Below are positions 1 to 8,700 of a DNA stretch of 11,153 bases, piece by piece (position 1 is the stretch's first letter; every line of letters begins with the position of its first letter). This DNA comes from Hyphochytrium catenoides (taxonomy: Eukaryota > Sar > Hyphochytriomycetes > Hyphochytriales > Hyphochytriaceae). Made by a program: the position numbers and the translations under genes. The notes beneath the pieces were generated by a model. The model saw only the letters and a list, made by a program, of their open reading frames with translations. It was not told the origin of the DNA and ran no database searches. The stretch is from contig FLMG01002926.1 of NCBI GenBank assembly GCA_900088475.1, positions 1 to 11,153 on the forward strand, written 5' to 3'.

Positions 1-964
1 CTATTATCTGGTCGCTCGAAGACATTAAACAAGATCTTGGCCTGAGATTGAAGGGAGGCATCGAAGGCACTTCCTGACATAAACTCTGGGACCTCCTCCG
101 ATGGCCTGTAAGCAAGGACAGTCTCTTCAGAAAGGAACTAGGAAGAAGAAGAGATTGGACGGGATACTAAGAAGATAACGAGCACGACATCGGCATCCCT
201 TCCCGCGCTTTACTTTATCTCGCTCTTCCTGCCCACTGATCGCTTGCCAGTCACTACTCTCTTGCATGCATTCCTACCTGGGTGTCCCCTTCGTCCCTAT
301 ACTATTGGTAAGATATGAAGTAGAGGATTTCATCGCCATGTACTGCAGGTGTAATGGATCTGAGAGTGTCTTACTCGCTCTTCCCAGCACTGTCGGACCA
401 CTTGGGCCCACTGTCACAGACGTTAGCACTAGCAGAGTTTGCAAACCCAAGGAAGTGAATGCAAGATAAGATGGGCGAATCAACGGGCTTGCATCACGAG
501 GATGACCTTCCCAACATTTATCCTTACAGACCAACCAGAACAGAACCTTCAAACGAGAAAAAGAGGTGAAATCCCGTTGTCTGAAGAATGAAAAGAGAGC
601 CAAGAGTACTAAGAGGGAGGTCAGCAACGGCGACGTGGTCTCATCTTACAATTGCGCACTGCGAGAGTCCGGTTTAGAGCACTCACTGGATCCTCAAGGT
701 AGAAACGCTCAAGAGGGTGGAAATAAAGAGCTGGCGCAAAATCTGTTTCCAATTGTCGGAGATCGCAGTAACGATTTTGATAGGGGGAACGCGAGTACGG
801 AAGACCCATCAAACGAAGAAAGATAACGATTTGGAATGAAAGGGGAACGGTTGAGTTAGAGAAGAAGGGAGATGAGATCAAGCAAGTTATTTCTTCTCCA
901 CTTCTCTCACCACTTGTTCGTTTGTCACTACCTGGCCTAGGCTGACTACGAAGCTCTCTATACC
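1..964. other. gene-free stretch, nothing recognised
   Basis: All frames were read. Open frames here are short, mostly begin at non-ATG codons, and show no family motif. The only ATG-initiated frame of note is 266-469 on the plus strand (67 codons), which has a pyrimidine at -3 and no recognisable domain, so it is not called. No RNA gene, repeat array or regulatory site could be supported. Confidence 0.5.
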
Positions 965-1378
965 CTATCTGTACAGTCGCCTCGACTCAACCTTTGACCT
1001 CCTCTTCTCCCTTCTCCCATCTGAGTATGAGCGGATTTGGCCCTTGTCCCTATTTTCTGTCGTTGACTTGTCGGGAAGGGATATACCACATGCCCCTCTG
1101 CCAGCCAACCCATCGATGACTTCTCTCATTTCCCTTACTGCTGTTACCACCTCTCATTTAATGTATCTAGCCTCTTCGTTCTCCTCACCTGCAGCCAGAG
1201 ACCTAGCCATTTCGAGGCTGTCGGAGGATTTGCACTCACTCCATGCCCCATCCACAAATCCCGCGCGAGGATAACCGCATAGTTTCTTAGGGCTTTCTTC
1301 TCCTACAACTCGCCCTGCCAGGTATACGGAAAGCACCAAGAGCACAGATGGACCCATGCTTCTCACACTTCTTCCCAT
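965..1378 (-). CDS. tentative small secreted protein, in-frame TGA or 51-nt intron
   Basis: An ATG at 1378 with A at -3 and G at +4 opens a 74-codon frame ending at a TGA (1154-1156). The same frame then stays open for 62 more codons, to a TAG at 965-967. Residues 1-26 look like a signal peptide: basic start (R3, R6), hydrophobic core SVLLVLSVYLAG at 11-22, then a Glu-rich mature start. Cysteines are at 34 and 49. A candidate intron at 1188-1138 (GTGAGG donor, GCAG acceptor, 51 nt) is a multiple of three and removes the TGA, giving about 120 residues with a basic C-terminus. No other ATG occurs on this strand from 1379 to 1767. The family is not recognised. The purine-rich sense strand lowers stop frequency, so chance is a real alternative. 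Unspliced, the product is 74 residues (1154-1378). Confidence 0.3.
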
Positions 1379-4104
1379 AATTTGAGCGCCTTAAAAGTGA
1401 TCCTGCTGACCCAGAAGAAGAGCTCCACCTCCTTCAAGTCTTGCCACCCCTGGAAGCCCGCAGGCAAGCTAGGATCAAAAGTCTCCTTTACTATGATTGT
1501 TTGCCTCCTTCGACTAATTTGGTCGTTTCCGCCTCCTGCTTGTCGTCTTTTTCTCGTTTTCCGGCAGATGATGGAGCAACTAACCGCAAAGCCGCGCTCT
1601 CAAAGCAACCCTGCCCCGATGACTGAACTTCCAGTTGGAAGAAGCCCTCTCGTAGTGTTTTGGTTGGCGGCAAAGTCGGCAGTCGGCACGGACCGGAGGA
1701 CAAAAAGCACTCGGGAAGCTAGGAGGGATCCGAGACAGTCAGAACCCCCAGAAAGTAGACAAAACAACATCATAATAAAGGAGGAGGGCCGATAGGTTTA
1801 CCTCTGAAGCAAGGAAGGAACAGCCTCGCGAACAGCAGCCGCAGGCCTGGACGGTAAACCGCGCAGGTGTGGAACAGCCAGAAGACGCGGCAGTCTTGGT
1901 TGAGCAGAGCAGAGATGTGCCCAAAGAGATCCTGTTGGATCGCCGTTCGAGAGTTGAGCTACTGTTACTACACGCAGTCTCTAACGTATAGATAATACCC
2001 CTTATTCCTGAGCCCAGGACACATGGTAATATTGTTGCGATGGAACTTCATTAGTTCTTGGTGCCCCTTCAGGTTCAAAAGCTACCGTGTCCCGAGAAAG
2101 ACGGAGTGTTGGAGGCAATTCCTGATGGTACCTGCTTTAGGCGAGCTTACCCATACATTTGGGAATTTTGTTGTGTCTAGCCTCCAGGGATATTCGTTTT
2201 TACAGGGGCGTCAACTCAGGAAATATAAAACTAGGATAGGGCAATAATTTACCTTTGTGTACTGTAGTTCTGTGGTGTGTTTCCGCTTTAGTTCCTGAAT
2301 TATCATTAATTAGTGATGGCCTATGACTGTTCTTGAAGTGCTTTCCTCTGCAATCAACGTTACAGAGTAGTTCTATTCAAGATCTGAGAGGGTCACGACT
2401 GCACTTGCATTGCAGACATGGAAGACAGAAAGCTCTCCCTGGAAGACGGGACTTCCAAAGATTTTGAACTACGACTTTCGACGACGCGTGCGTGAAGTTT
2501 CACGACTGCATCAGAAATCCGAATCCCAACAATCGACTCTTTGAAGCTACAAATGCACTTTCATTATGCTGTTGCTCCCGGTATCCTTTGTCCCGTGCTA
2601 CTACTTCTTCGATGCTTCCTAGCAAGACCTTTACGTCTGACCTTCCACCCTGTCAGTGAACGAGCCGCTTGATTTGCCATTGGAAACAGTAGACATCTGT
2701 AAGCTCGTTATTATCTTGATGATGTCTGCCAACAAAGGTTGCTTCGCACAGTGCCTCCTCTTTTGCCCTAGCAAGTTAAAGGTGCTGAAAACGAGGTGAA
2801 CCTGCCATTCGTGAGTAACGCCTTGTCTCTTCTGAAAAAGAGAAAAAGTCATCTGGGGTATCGCAAATACACGTTGAGTCTATTATTAAAACACCTCCGT
2901 CAACTGAGGGGGAACAGAGTTCCTTGCCTAGATTCACACGTTGCCCTACTACTACCCTCCATGCACCATGTTCTCACTTTGGATGGATTGGCAGCTTTGA
3001 TGATGGAGCGTTGCGCTCCTTGTGACTCTTAGACCTTATAAAGCCGAGAGCTGTCAATAACCGCTGACTCAACCGATGAGTGCGCTCGGAAGAATGGGCA
3101 AAGCCAGACCTTGCACAAGATTTTCCCTCCAGGAGCCAATCGAAGCCTCCAGCAGCGGTCCAAGAGCAGGTAAAAGTTGCCATGGTTTACGAGCTAGCAA
3201 TAACGCGGACCTAATCGATACTGAGGAACTTGAAGAGTGACTAGGCAGGTCTTTCAGTTGAGGGACACCATAGCAACAACCAGTAATACGAAGAAGAGTC
3301 AGTGGAGTATGTGTAGAAACAAGGCAGCTTACGGCCGAATTTCTAGTTCGAAATTGGGTCTCAAAGCCGTCGAGTTCAATTTCGCCCAGCTTGGAACAGA
3401 TTTACGCCTGACGAATAAGAAAAAAAGTGTCAAGTCTGTATATCTCAGTGAGGGAGGAGATAGAGAAGTAAGAGCAGGATGAGACTGGAAGCCACCTTTA
3501 CTAAGATACTGGAGCTCATTCCTCATTTTGCCATAAGCTTGCACATCCGGTAGCGGTGTTACGTTGGACCTGCAGCTCAGCAGGAATACCTTAAAGGTGG
3601 ACTGGTCAGTGCTTTTTTAAAAATCGTTCGTGTTGTCCCCTTCTCTTATAGCTAGAAAGAACGGATGAGGTAAGTGGGTAGAGGCGCGGCCCGCTGATCT
3701 TCACCGATCCTTACCAAATATGTCTCATCATCTACTAGTTTTATGCCTTCCATAGCCGAGCCGAGAAAGGAGAGGGAATGGCAAAACTAGCATAACGTAG
3801 GCGAAGAGAGTGCAGAGATATGGATACTTTTATTGCAAAAGCAACACATTCAAGTGGAACAGCTTTCATATCGGGAAGGAGGAATTTCAGCTTATTATGA
3901 CCCAATTGGGTCTATTACTAGACACTCAGGGAAGTTCGAAGCTAGCTAGATACGGTTGAGCCGAGCCAAGTGACTTGAAAGTATCAGCACCAAATAGAAT
4001 GACAAATTCAGATGAGTAGGAGTTTCTTTTGGCTTAGTGAACTGAGGGATGGAACGGTAGAGCGACTAAAACTGGAAACGGAGAGGCAGAAGAAAAGATA
4101 GGGC
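1379..4104. other. long gene-free spacer
   Basis: About 2.7 kb without a supportable gene. The longest frame (1382-1795 plus, 137 codons) starts at TTG and shows no domain. A 57-codon minus frame starting at the ATG at 1773 has a hydrophobic N-terminus but no recognised family. A minus frame at 2974-3183 has a faint resemblance to the hAT C-terminal dimerisation region (S-S-E-R, then L-S-x-R-L-L-T), too weak to call. The right end (3871-4104) is probably 3' untranslated and flanking sequence of the minus-strand transporter gene. An AATAAA on the minus strand (plus 3829-3834) is about 375 nt beyond its stop. Confidence 0.5.
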
Positions 4105-4220
4105 CTCTTTGTTGGATCTGGCTCTGGTCTCTTGATTCCCTAAACTCTCTCTACTCGGCAGTCTCTTTGTTGGATCTGGCTCTGGTCTCTTGATTCCCTA
4201 AACTCTCCCTACTCGGCAGT
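4105..4220. repeat. 58-bp tandem duplication over the transporter stop codon
   Basis: Two head-to-tail copies, 4105-4162 and 4163-4220, differ at one position (T at 4150, C at 4208). The copy at 4163-4220 carries the last three sense codons (Thr-Ala-Glu) and TAG stop of the minus-strand transporter plus 46 nt of 3' flank. The other copy repeats all of this inside the 3' untranslated region. The near-identity suggests a recent duplication, or continuing homogenisation. Confidence 0.95.
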
Positions 4221-5348
4221 GTACTCGAATAATATCAAGCTTGCTGCCATAACCATCATACCCACAACGCCAGACACGGTGGTCACCGTATCTTGAGGGT
4301 CCAACCTCACAGCAGAAGGCAAAAGCTCTTTTAGAGAGATTAAAGTCATCATCCCCGAGACCAGTCCGAACAATACACCAAAGGTCGTGTCTGTGATTTG
4401 GTCCGCGAGTATCGCCCAGGCCAACAGTGCTCCAACGGGTTCTGCAATGGTGCCGATTAAAGACCACAGCATGGCTTTTCGCATACTTCCCGTGCTATAA
4501 TAGATGGGAATAGCGATGGCAAAGCCCTCCGGGATGTTGTGTACAGCGATGGCAATGGCGATTGTGGCGCCAATCTTTGTATCATTGGCAGCCCCAATGT
4601 AGGTGGCAATACCCTCCGGGAGATTGTGGAGCCCAATAGCTATGGCGGCCTGTATCCCCGCGTTGTGAAGCCTCTGCTTATCTTCCTTCCCGAGACCAAT
4701 ATTCCCTCTCTCCCTCTCTTTCTCTTCTTTCGCTCTCTCCCTCGGCGCGTCCAGACCGTGCTTGTGTCCATGTTGATGATGATGGAGCTCCAAGTGGTCG
4801 TAAGAGAACACGCTGCCTCCATCGCTGACTGGCCTGTCGGGTGAAGGCGCCGAAGCAGGATCTGGCAGAGGAACACCGAGCCCGCAGCAATCTGCAGCTT
4901 GCTGAGAAAGTGAGAGAGCGTCGGCATCAAAACTAGCGCGGGGAAGAGCGACTTCTCCCTCGTTTTGGTTCTTCCCGCATCCTCTTCTAAGTTTGTGAAC
5001 CAACGCCCCAAAACCCAAGGGCACAAGAAATCCGGCAAAGAAAGAGACGGTGGACAGGAGCATCGCCTTCCCTGCTTTAGCTCCTCCTTTAAGGAAAGAA
5101 TCACGAGAGATTTGAAAGAGCTCTACCAGAGAAACGAAAATCATCACCGAAGCTGCCATTGAGAGAGAGGCCGCAATAACTTTCTCTATATTCAGATTCT
5201 TCATTCTTCGGAGGATGAGAATGAGTGCAGCTCCTACAAGGGAACAGGCGCCAGCAGCAAAAGCGAGGCCAACGCCAAGAAGAGGATTGGGCTTGCTCTG
5301 CGCACCAGGTGCGGGCGTAGATGAAGGCGGCCCCGTCGTGGTACTCAT
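4209..5348 (-). CDS. ZIP-family divalent metal transporter (ZupT/GufA-like)
   Basis: A 379-residue multi-spanning membrane protein predicted to move zinc and related divalent metals into the cytosol. Eight hydrophobic segments lie near residues 22-46, 55-78, 95-118, 231-252, 258-283, 291-312, 323-341 and 356-375. Segment IV carries HNLPEG (241-246), segment V HNIPEG (270-275), and segment VI IAEPVGA with E303. These are the metal-site motifs of the ZupT/GufA branch of ZIP (Pfam ZIP). The III-IV loop (119-230) is long, with a His cluster (185, 189-191, 193, 195, 197), an acidic/basic stretch (203-215) and a Cys pair (154-155), as expected for a metal-sensing loop. The ATG at 5348 (A at -3) is chosen because the frame extends to 5492 only through a GTG preceded by in-frame TGA. 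No intron is seen. Metal specificity and membrane (plasma, Golgi or vacuole) cannot be told from sequence. Confidence 0.93.
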   Translation of the reverse strand: MSTTTGPPSSTPAPGAQSKPNPLLGVGLAFAAGACSLVGAALILILRRMKNLNIEKVIAASLSMAASVMIFVSLVELFQISRDSFLKGGAKAGKAMLLSTVSFFAGFLVPLGFGALVHKLRRGCGKNQNEGEVALPRASFDADALSLSQQAADCCGLGVPLPDPASAPSPDRPVSDGGSVFSYDHLELHHHQHGHKHGLDAPRERAKEEKERERGNIGLGKEDKQRLHNAGIQAAIAIGLHNLPEGIATYIGAANDTKIGATIAIAIAVHNIPEGFAIAIPIYYSTGSMRKAMLWSLIGTIAEPVGALLAWAILADQITDTTFGVLFGLVSGMMTLISLKELLPSAVRLDPQDTVTTVSGVVGMMVMAASLILFEYTAE

Positions 5349-5755
5349 ACTTGCGCAGACTGGCTTGTCCTCCTTTTTACTACTATGGTCTTTTCCAACT
5401 TGCCCTTCTTTTTGGCGCTTCCTTTCCAAGAGAACCGGAGAAGCAGAAAGGAGCGACGACACTGCTAAGCAAGGAAAGTTACAGATAGACACTCTTCAAT
5501 AATTGCGGGATAGACCAAGATCGTTGGCAGATTAGGTGGGCGCTGCTGGATGATGATGCCAGCAAGAGGAAACGAGGGAGAAGAAGAGAGCTACAGCTTT
5601 TGCCCTCTCCGCAGTCTTTAGTTGTTGCGATTATAATGTCCTTCGATCACTGTCGGCGATGATGTGGGAAGTGCGGGGGTCCAGCCAGCCTCCTAGTCAA
5701 CGGCGGATGGGTAGACAGACTAGTGCTCTTGTACGACGAGTATTGTGCGGCAGCA
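5349..5755 (-). other. ATG-free 5' leader/promoter region of the transporter
   Basis: The minus strand has no ATG from 5349 to 5754; the next one upstream is at 5756. That makes the ATG at 5348 the first one a ribosome scanning from any start site in this stretch would meet. An in-frame TGA immediately precedes the GTG at 5492. No convincing TATA box could be assigned; the AT-rich TTATAATG around 5631 is only suggestive. Confidence 0.45.
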
Positions 5756-6587
5756 TGGTTGAAAAGGAGTGATGAAAAACACAAGGAAAGACAAGAAACA
5801 ACAAGGCATCTCCTCCCAGTTGACCAAAAGTGGTGCCAACACAGATTCAGCAGTACTCTGTATGAGAAAGCTCCTCGTCGGTCGTGGTAACACTAGAGAT
5901 CTTTATAATCGGCATCAGACGATAGAATCGGTCACAGATCTACTTAGTAGGCTCTTAGTAGACTCAAAAAATAGAGGTGAGCCCACAATGGCTCCATTCC
6001 GTGATTCTTTTATGGTACTAATACTTTATTCTAGGTTCTCGAGGCAAACTGGACTGAAGAGAGAATGCGAATGATTACTAAATTGTTGATGCAGCTTCAC
6101 AGCTTCACATCAGAGGAAACAAAAAGCTTCAGACAACCAAAAGCTTCAGTAGTTCACAGCTGTTCTACAGGTACTCGTAGGTCACCCAGGCAGAGTCTTC
6201 ATAATTGAAATCTCTCTGTGCTAAAGCCCTACTAGCCGATCTTTATTGCTTTTCATATGCCGCTGGCTGAGCTAAAACTCCTCCGGCTGTGCTCCTGGCG
6301 GTCTCTACTAGTTCTACTGCGGACTATTAGCTGCTTGCTATAACAATGTTAACCAAAGACCATCGACGACAGGAAAGGCCGAGTCGCCCTTGATAATGAA
6401 ACAAGAAGCACAACGCGAGAAGATGTCGCTGCTGCTGCTGCCGGGTCCTAAGAGCTGCAGGAGAAAGATTAACAAGCATCCTCAGCAACACTTACTCCCA
6501 TCATCATAGGAGGAGCAGCAGCAGCAGGTGCCAATCCAGATACCAATAAGAGGAAAAACGCAGCTATCTTCGTTGTGCAGCTCAAGA
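5756..6587. other. gene-free spacer with short simple repeats
   Basis: No supportable gene. The plus-strand frame 5769-6074 (101 codons) shows no domain or hydrophobic pattern. At 6092-6147 the word AGCTTCA occurs four times with irregular spacing. A (GCT)n run at about 6427-6442 and a (GCA)n run at about 6508-6524 form short inverted arms. The right end may belong to the 5' part of the hAT element, whose termini I could not locate. Confidence 0.45.
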
Positions 6588-6734
6588 TGACGTTAAGAGC
6601 AGCAGGAAAGAAAGGCGCGAGATGGCTCGCTAATAAGGGAGGTAACCGCGGCCGATGCAAGATATGTAATCAAACTGTGGAGTGCTATGCAGAAGAATCA
6701 TCTGATATCAACTGCAAACTTCACCCTTACGCCT
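6588..6734 (+). pseudogene. BED-type zinc-finger remnant of hAT transposase
   Basis: The frame is open from a TAA near 6466 to a TAA at about 6732-6734, with an ATG at 6588. It encodes a basic stretch, then R-W-L, then C-K-I-C (6642-6653), Thr-Val, and S-S-D-I-N-C-K-L-H before the stop. In BED fingers the order is an aromatic residue, C-x2-C, then T-S-x-L-x-x-H-L and a final His. The CxxC and spacing match; the first expected His is Lys here, and the end is lost at the stop. In the next frame a Lys/Arg-rich stretch follows (PKRRQKHKAASKK), resembling the basic linker after such fingers and suggesting a frameshift. Alternative: an unrelated small zinc-finger ORF. Confidence 0.45.
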
Positions 6735-6856
6735 AAGCGGCGGCAGAAGCATAAAGCCGCAAGCAAGAAGATTGAGCCTATCTCAACGCCTCCAAAGAGG
6801 AGAGGTTGAAACGCAAACAATAAGCTCTAGAGGCTGCTGAAGTTGGCCCGGACTTC

Positions 6857-7105
6857 TGCTGTGATGATGGCTGAAAGCGCTTCTCCTTCTCGCTACCGTT
6901 ATCTTGGAAGTAGGGCGACCTCTGCATCTTTGTTATACTCTTGTTACTCTTGCTTCATCTCTTAATCCATTTCTCTTGTGACGAGGCGGTCGCTATAGAT
7001 GAAGAAGGGGACAAGAGTAACAAGGATATTTCGAAGAAGTCGAAGTAGCCCAACTCCCAAGATAACGCTACCGAGAAGGAGAAAGCACTTTCAGCCATCA
7101 CAGCA
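6857..7105. repeat. long imperfect inverted repeat (foldback) nested in hAT remnant
   Basis: The left arm, 6857-6960, is the imperfect reverse complement of the right arm, 6997-7105, with a loop of about 36 nt. The outer about 58 bp of each arm match at roughly 50 positions with a 3-nt and a 1-nt indel (TGCTGTGAT.GGCTGAAAG ... TTATCTTGG). The inner part shares the perfect 13-mer CTTGTTACTCTTG and then CTTCATCT next to the loop. The intervening about 30 nt per side match poorly. The structure resembles a small foldback or MITE element, or a hairpin-RNA locus. No clean target-site duplication was found at its edges. Confidence 0.85.
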
Positions 7106-7162
7106 GGACATAACCGACATTTGGTAAGCTTCCTCCCCTCATCAGCAGACGTCTCTCTTTAG

Positions 7163-7737
7163 CCCCCTAACTACTCTCGCCCTATAGCGGCGCTTTTTAT
7201 CGTTAGCGCCAACAAATGCCCTTCGCGTGCCACGAGTACTAGGAAGTGTGTCTCTGCCTAAGACTCTGGAGGCTCATTTATGCAATCTACTGGCAGAGGT
7301 CAAACGCGTGCGCCCCTTCCTGCTGTTTTATCACGTCAGCAGTAAAGAGTTGATAGGATGTTCTGAAGCTCTCTATCACTGTGGAAGCATGGACCACTAG
7401 AGCCAAGAAAGTCTATCTTGGCGTTAGAGACCAATTCTATCGACGCGGCAATCTGCAGCACGTCCTACTGGGCTGTTCAAGATCAAATGGGTCACATATT
7501 GCCGACCTTATCGGAGACTCTCACAAAAGAAGGTGCTTAAGGTGGGCGGCGCTGCAGCTGGTCGTAAAGGATGCCTTAAGGAAGCGAACACTTCTGCAAT
7601 TGCTGGGCAGTCAGGAAAATTGCTGGACTACGGATACTCCTAGGGACTTACGTGAGAAACTATATCTGTCATGCTCCTTTAGGACTCCGTTTCTCATACT
7701 CAGCATCTGGCTCCTCTCCTCTTCTTCCCATACTTGA
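7163..7737 (+). pseudogene. hAT transposase fragment (PSR block to LQLVVKDAL block)
   Basis: Three frames carry consecutive hAT blocks. 7163-7258 reads ...AALFIVSANKCPSRATSTRK, matching the family's 'N-P-x-Y-x-x-P-S-R-x-T-x-x-R-K' block, and ends at TAA (7259-7261). 7212-7397 reads LPKTLEAHLCNLLAEVK, the helical stretch that follows. 7357-7737 reads SITVEAWTTR, KVYLGV, NLQHVLLGC, NGSHIADLIGD and RC..ALQLVVKDAL, matching 'slTtDaWTSr..YLGvTaHFi...W.L..vlLg', 'TDNgsNi' and 'RCaaHtLqLvvkdal'. The catalytic Asp before WTSR is Glu (7384), the Asp of the DNG block is Ser (7483), the CxxH His is missing, and about 40-50 residues are deleted after LLGC. The transposase is therefore dead. The family assignment rests on recalled consensus blocks, with no alignment run. 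Confidence 0.85.
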
Positions 7738-7740
7738 GGA

Positions 7741-8191
7741 GTGAAGATCTGAGTGTAGATAACATCGTTCAAGAGGTGGTAAGCAGTGGTTCCTGGGCTG
7801 CTCACTGGATGAGACAGCAGCAACCTCAGCTCACAACTATATCCTCTTCATGGACTGAAGTGGTTTTGACACGTGAAGAGTCGGGGAGGCACGGACCCTG
7901 GTAGAGAAGATGAATGGCTAATTTTGATGGCGTTACACCGCTGACTAAAGAGAGTTCAAAAGCGCATTCGTCTCAGCAGGTGGATCTTTCTCTTGCTTGC
8001 CTGATTGGGTGTGCGGGTGGCGTCAGGGATTCCATCTCCCTTTTCTACTATCGTTATAGCTGAAGAATCCTACTATGATTCCTCTTGTTTTCTGATAAAG
8101 ATGGTGAAGATAGTTTTGAAGAGACCACGAAGACATGATAGCTCTTGTCTCTATTACCTCTTCTTCTGCTTCTTTGCTTTTGGTTCTGCGC
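7741..8191. other. gene-free stretch downstream of hAT core
   Basis: No supported gene. One plus-strand frame (about 7776-7870) contains PQLTTISSSW, faintly like the next hAT block (P-x-L-x-L-I-x-D-V-x-T-R-W-N-S-T), but the match is too weak to extend the pseudogene. After this point transposase similarity is lost. Confidence 0.35.
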
Positions 8192-8700
8192 ACAAAGAGT
8201 ACCTCTCTCCATTGATAATCCTCCTTCTCCTACCTCCTCCTTCTCCTATCTCCTTCTTCTCAGTCGCTTTGCTTCTCTACTTCTTCTTCTTCTTCTCCTT
8301 TTTTTCTCTCTTTCTTCTTCTTCTCCTCCTCCTTTACTAATGCTTTTGAGGAAATTAAGTGCCTCTCTCCATTTGAATCCTCCTTCTCCTTTCTCTCCTT
8401 CTTTCTTAGTCTCCTGCTTCTCTTCTTCTTCTTCTTCTTCTCCGTTCTCTCCTTCTTCTTCTTCTCCTCCTCTAGAGTTGTTTTTGCAAGCATTTGATGA
8501 TGTGTAGGACCCTACGCGGTATAGACGGAATCCTCCATCTCCTTTCTCTCCTTCTTCTTATTAGTCTCGCGCTTCTCTACTTCTTCTTCTTCTCCGTTCC
8601 CCGTTCTCTCTTCTTCTTCTTCTTCTCCTCCTCGTGAGTAGCACACACTTGCGAGCATATGATAGTGTGTAGGACACTACGCAGTATGGATCAAAGAGTA
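8192..8700. repeat. CT/CTT-rich minisatellite, three degenerate units of about 155-165 bp
   Basis: The plus strand is strongly pyrimidine-biased with runs of TTC and TCC. Units can be phased on AATCCTCC at 8217, 8376 and 8529 (159 and 153 nt apart) and on TGTGTAGGAC at 8501 and 8666 (165 nt apart). The array is bracketed by CAAAGAGTA at both ends (about 8192 and 8691). Each unit combines a CTT-rich block with a less biased block of about 40 bp (GCAAGCATTTGATGATGTGT-like). Frames across it (for example 8145-8507 plus and 8260-8493 minus) encode only Ser/Leu/Phe or Lys/Glu runs and are artefacts of composition. Confidence 0.85.

Larger units (their letters stand above)
6588..7740 (+). mobile_element. 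decayed hAT-superfamily DNA transposon (internal part)
   Basis: Plus-strand transposase pieces lie in the expected order for a hAT element: a BED-like zinc finger (6588-6734), a PSR block (about 7163-7258), then the RNase H-like core start (7357-7578). All are split over different frames with stops between them. The spacing from finger to PSR block (about 490 nt) exceeds the roughly 300 nt usual in hAT proteins, which fits the foldback insertion at 6857-7105. I could not identify the C-terminal hATC region, the terminal inverted repeats or the 8-bp target duplication, so the outer limits are unknown and the element is certainly non-autonomous. Confidence 0.8.

Noticed and set aside
1154-1156. 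TGA read as selenocysteine in the tentative small gene
   Set aside because: The surrounding residues match no known selenoprotein motif (no CxxU, UxxC or similar) and no SECIS-like hairpin was recognised. An intron or a true stop is simpler.
1382-1795. 137-codon plus-strand open frame, the longest in the left half
   Set aside because: It begins at TTG, has no ATG near the start, no domain, and a composition typical of random frames in this region.
2974-3183. Minus-strand frame with S-S-E-R and L-S-Q-R-L-L-T, reminiscent of the hAT C-terminal dimerisation block
   Set aside because: Only a few residues agree, the expected upstream W and F-P positions are unclear, and it is on the opposite strand and 4 kb from the hAT core. 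A profile search of this frame would settle it.
8145-8507. 120-codon frame rich in Ser and Leu (and the Lys/Glu-rich frame on the other strand)
   Set aside because: Produced by the CTT/CCT repeat composition; no non-repetitive coding sequence.
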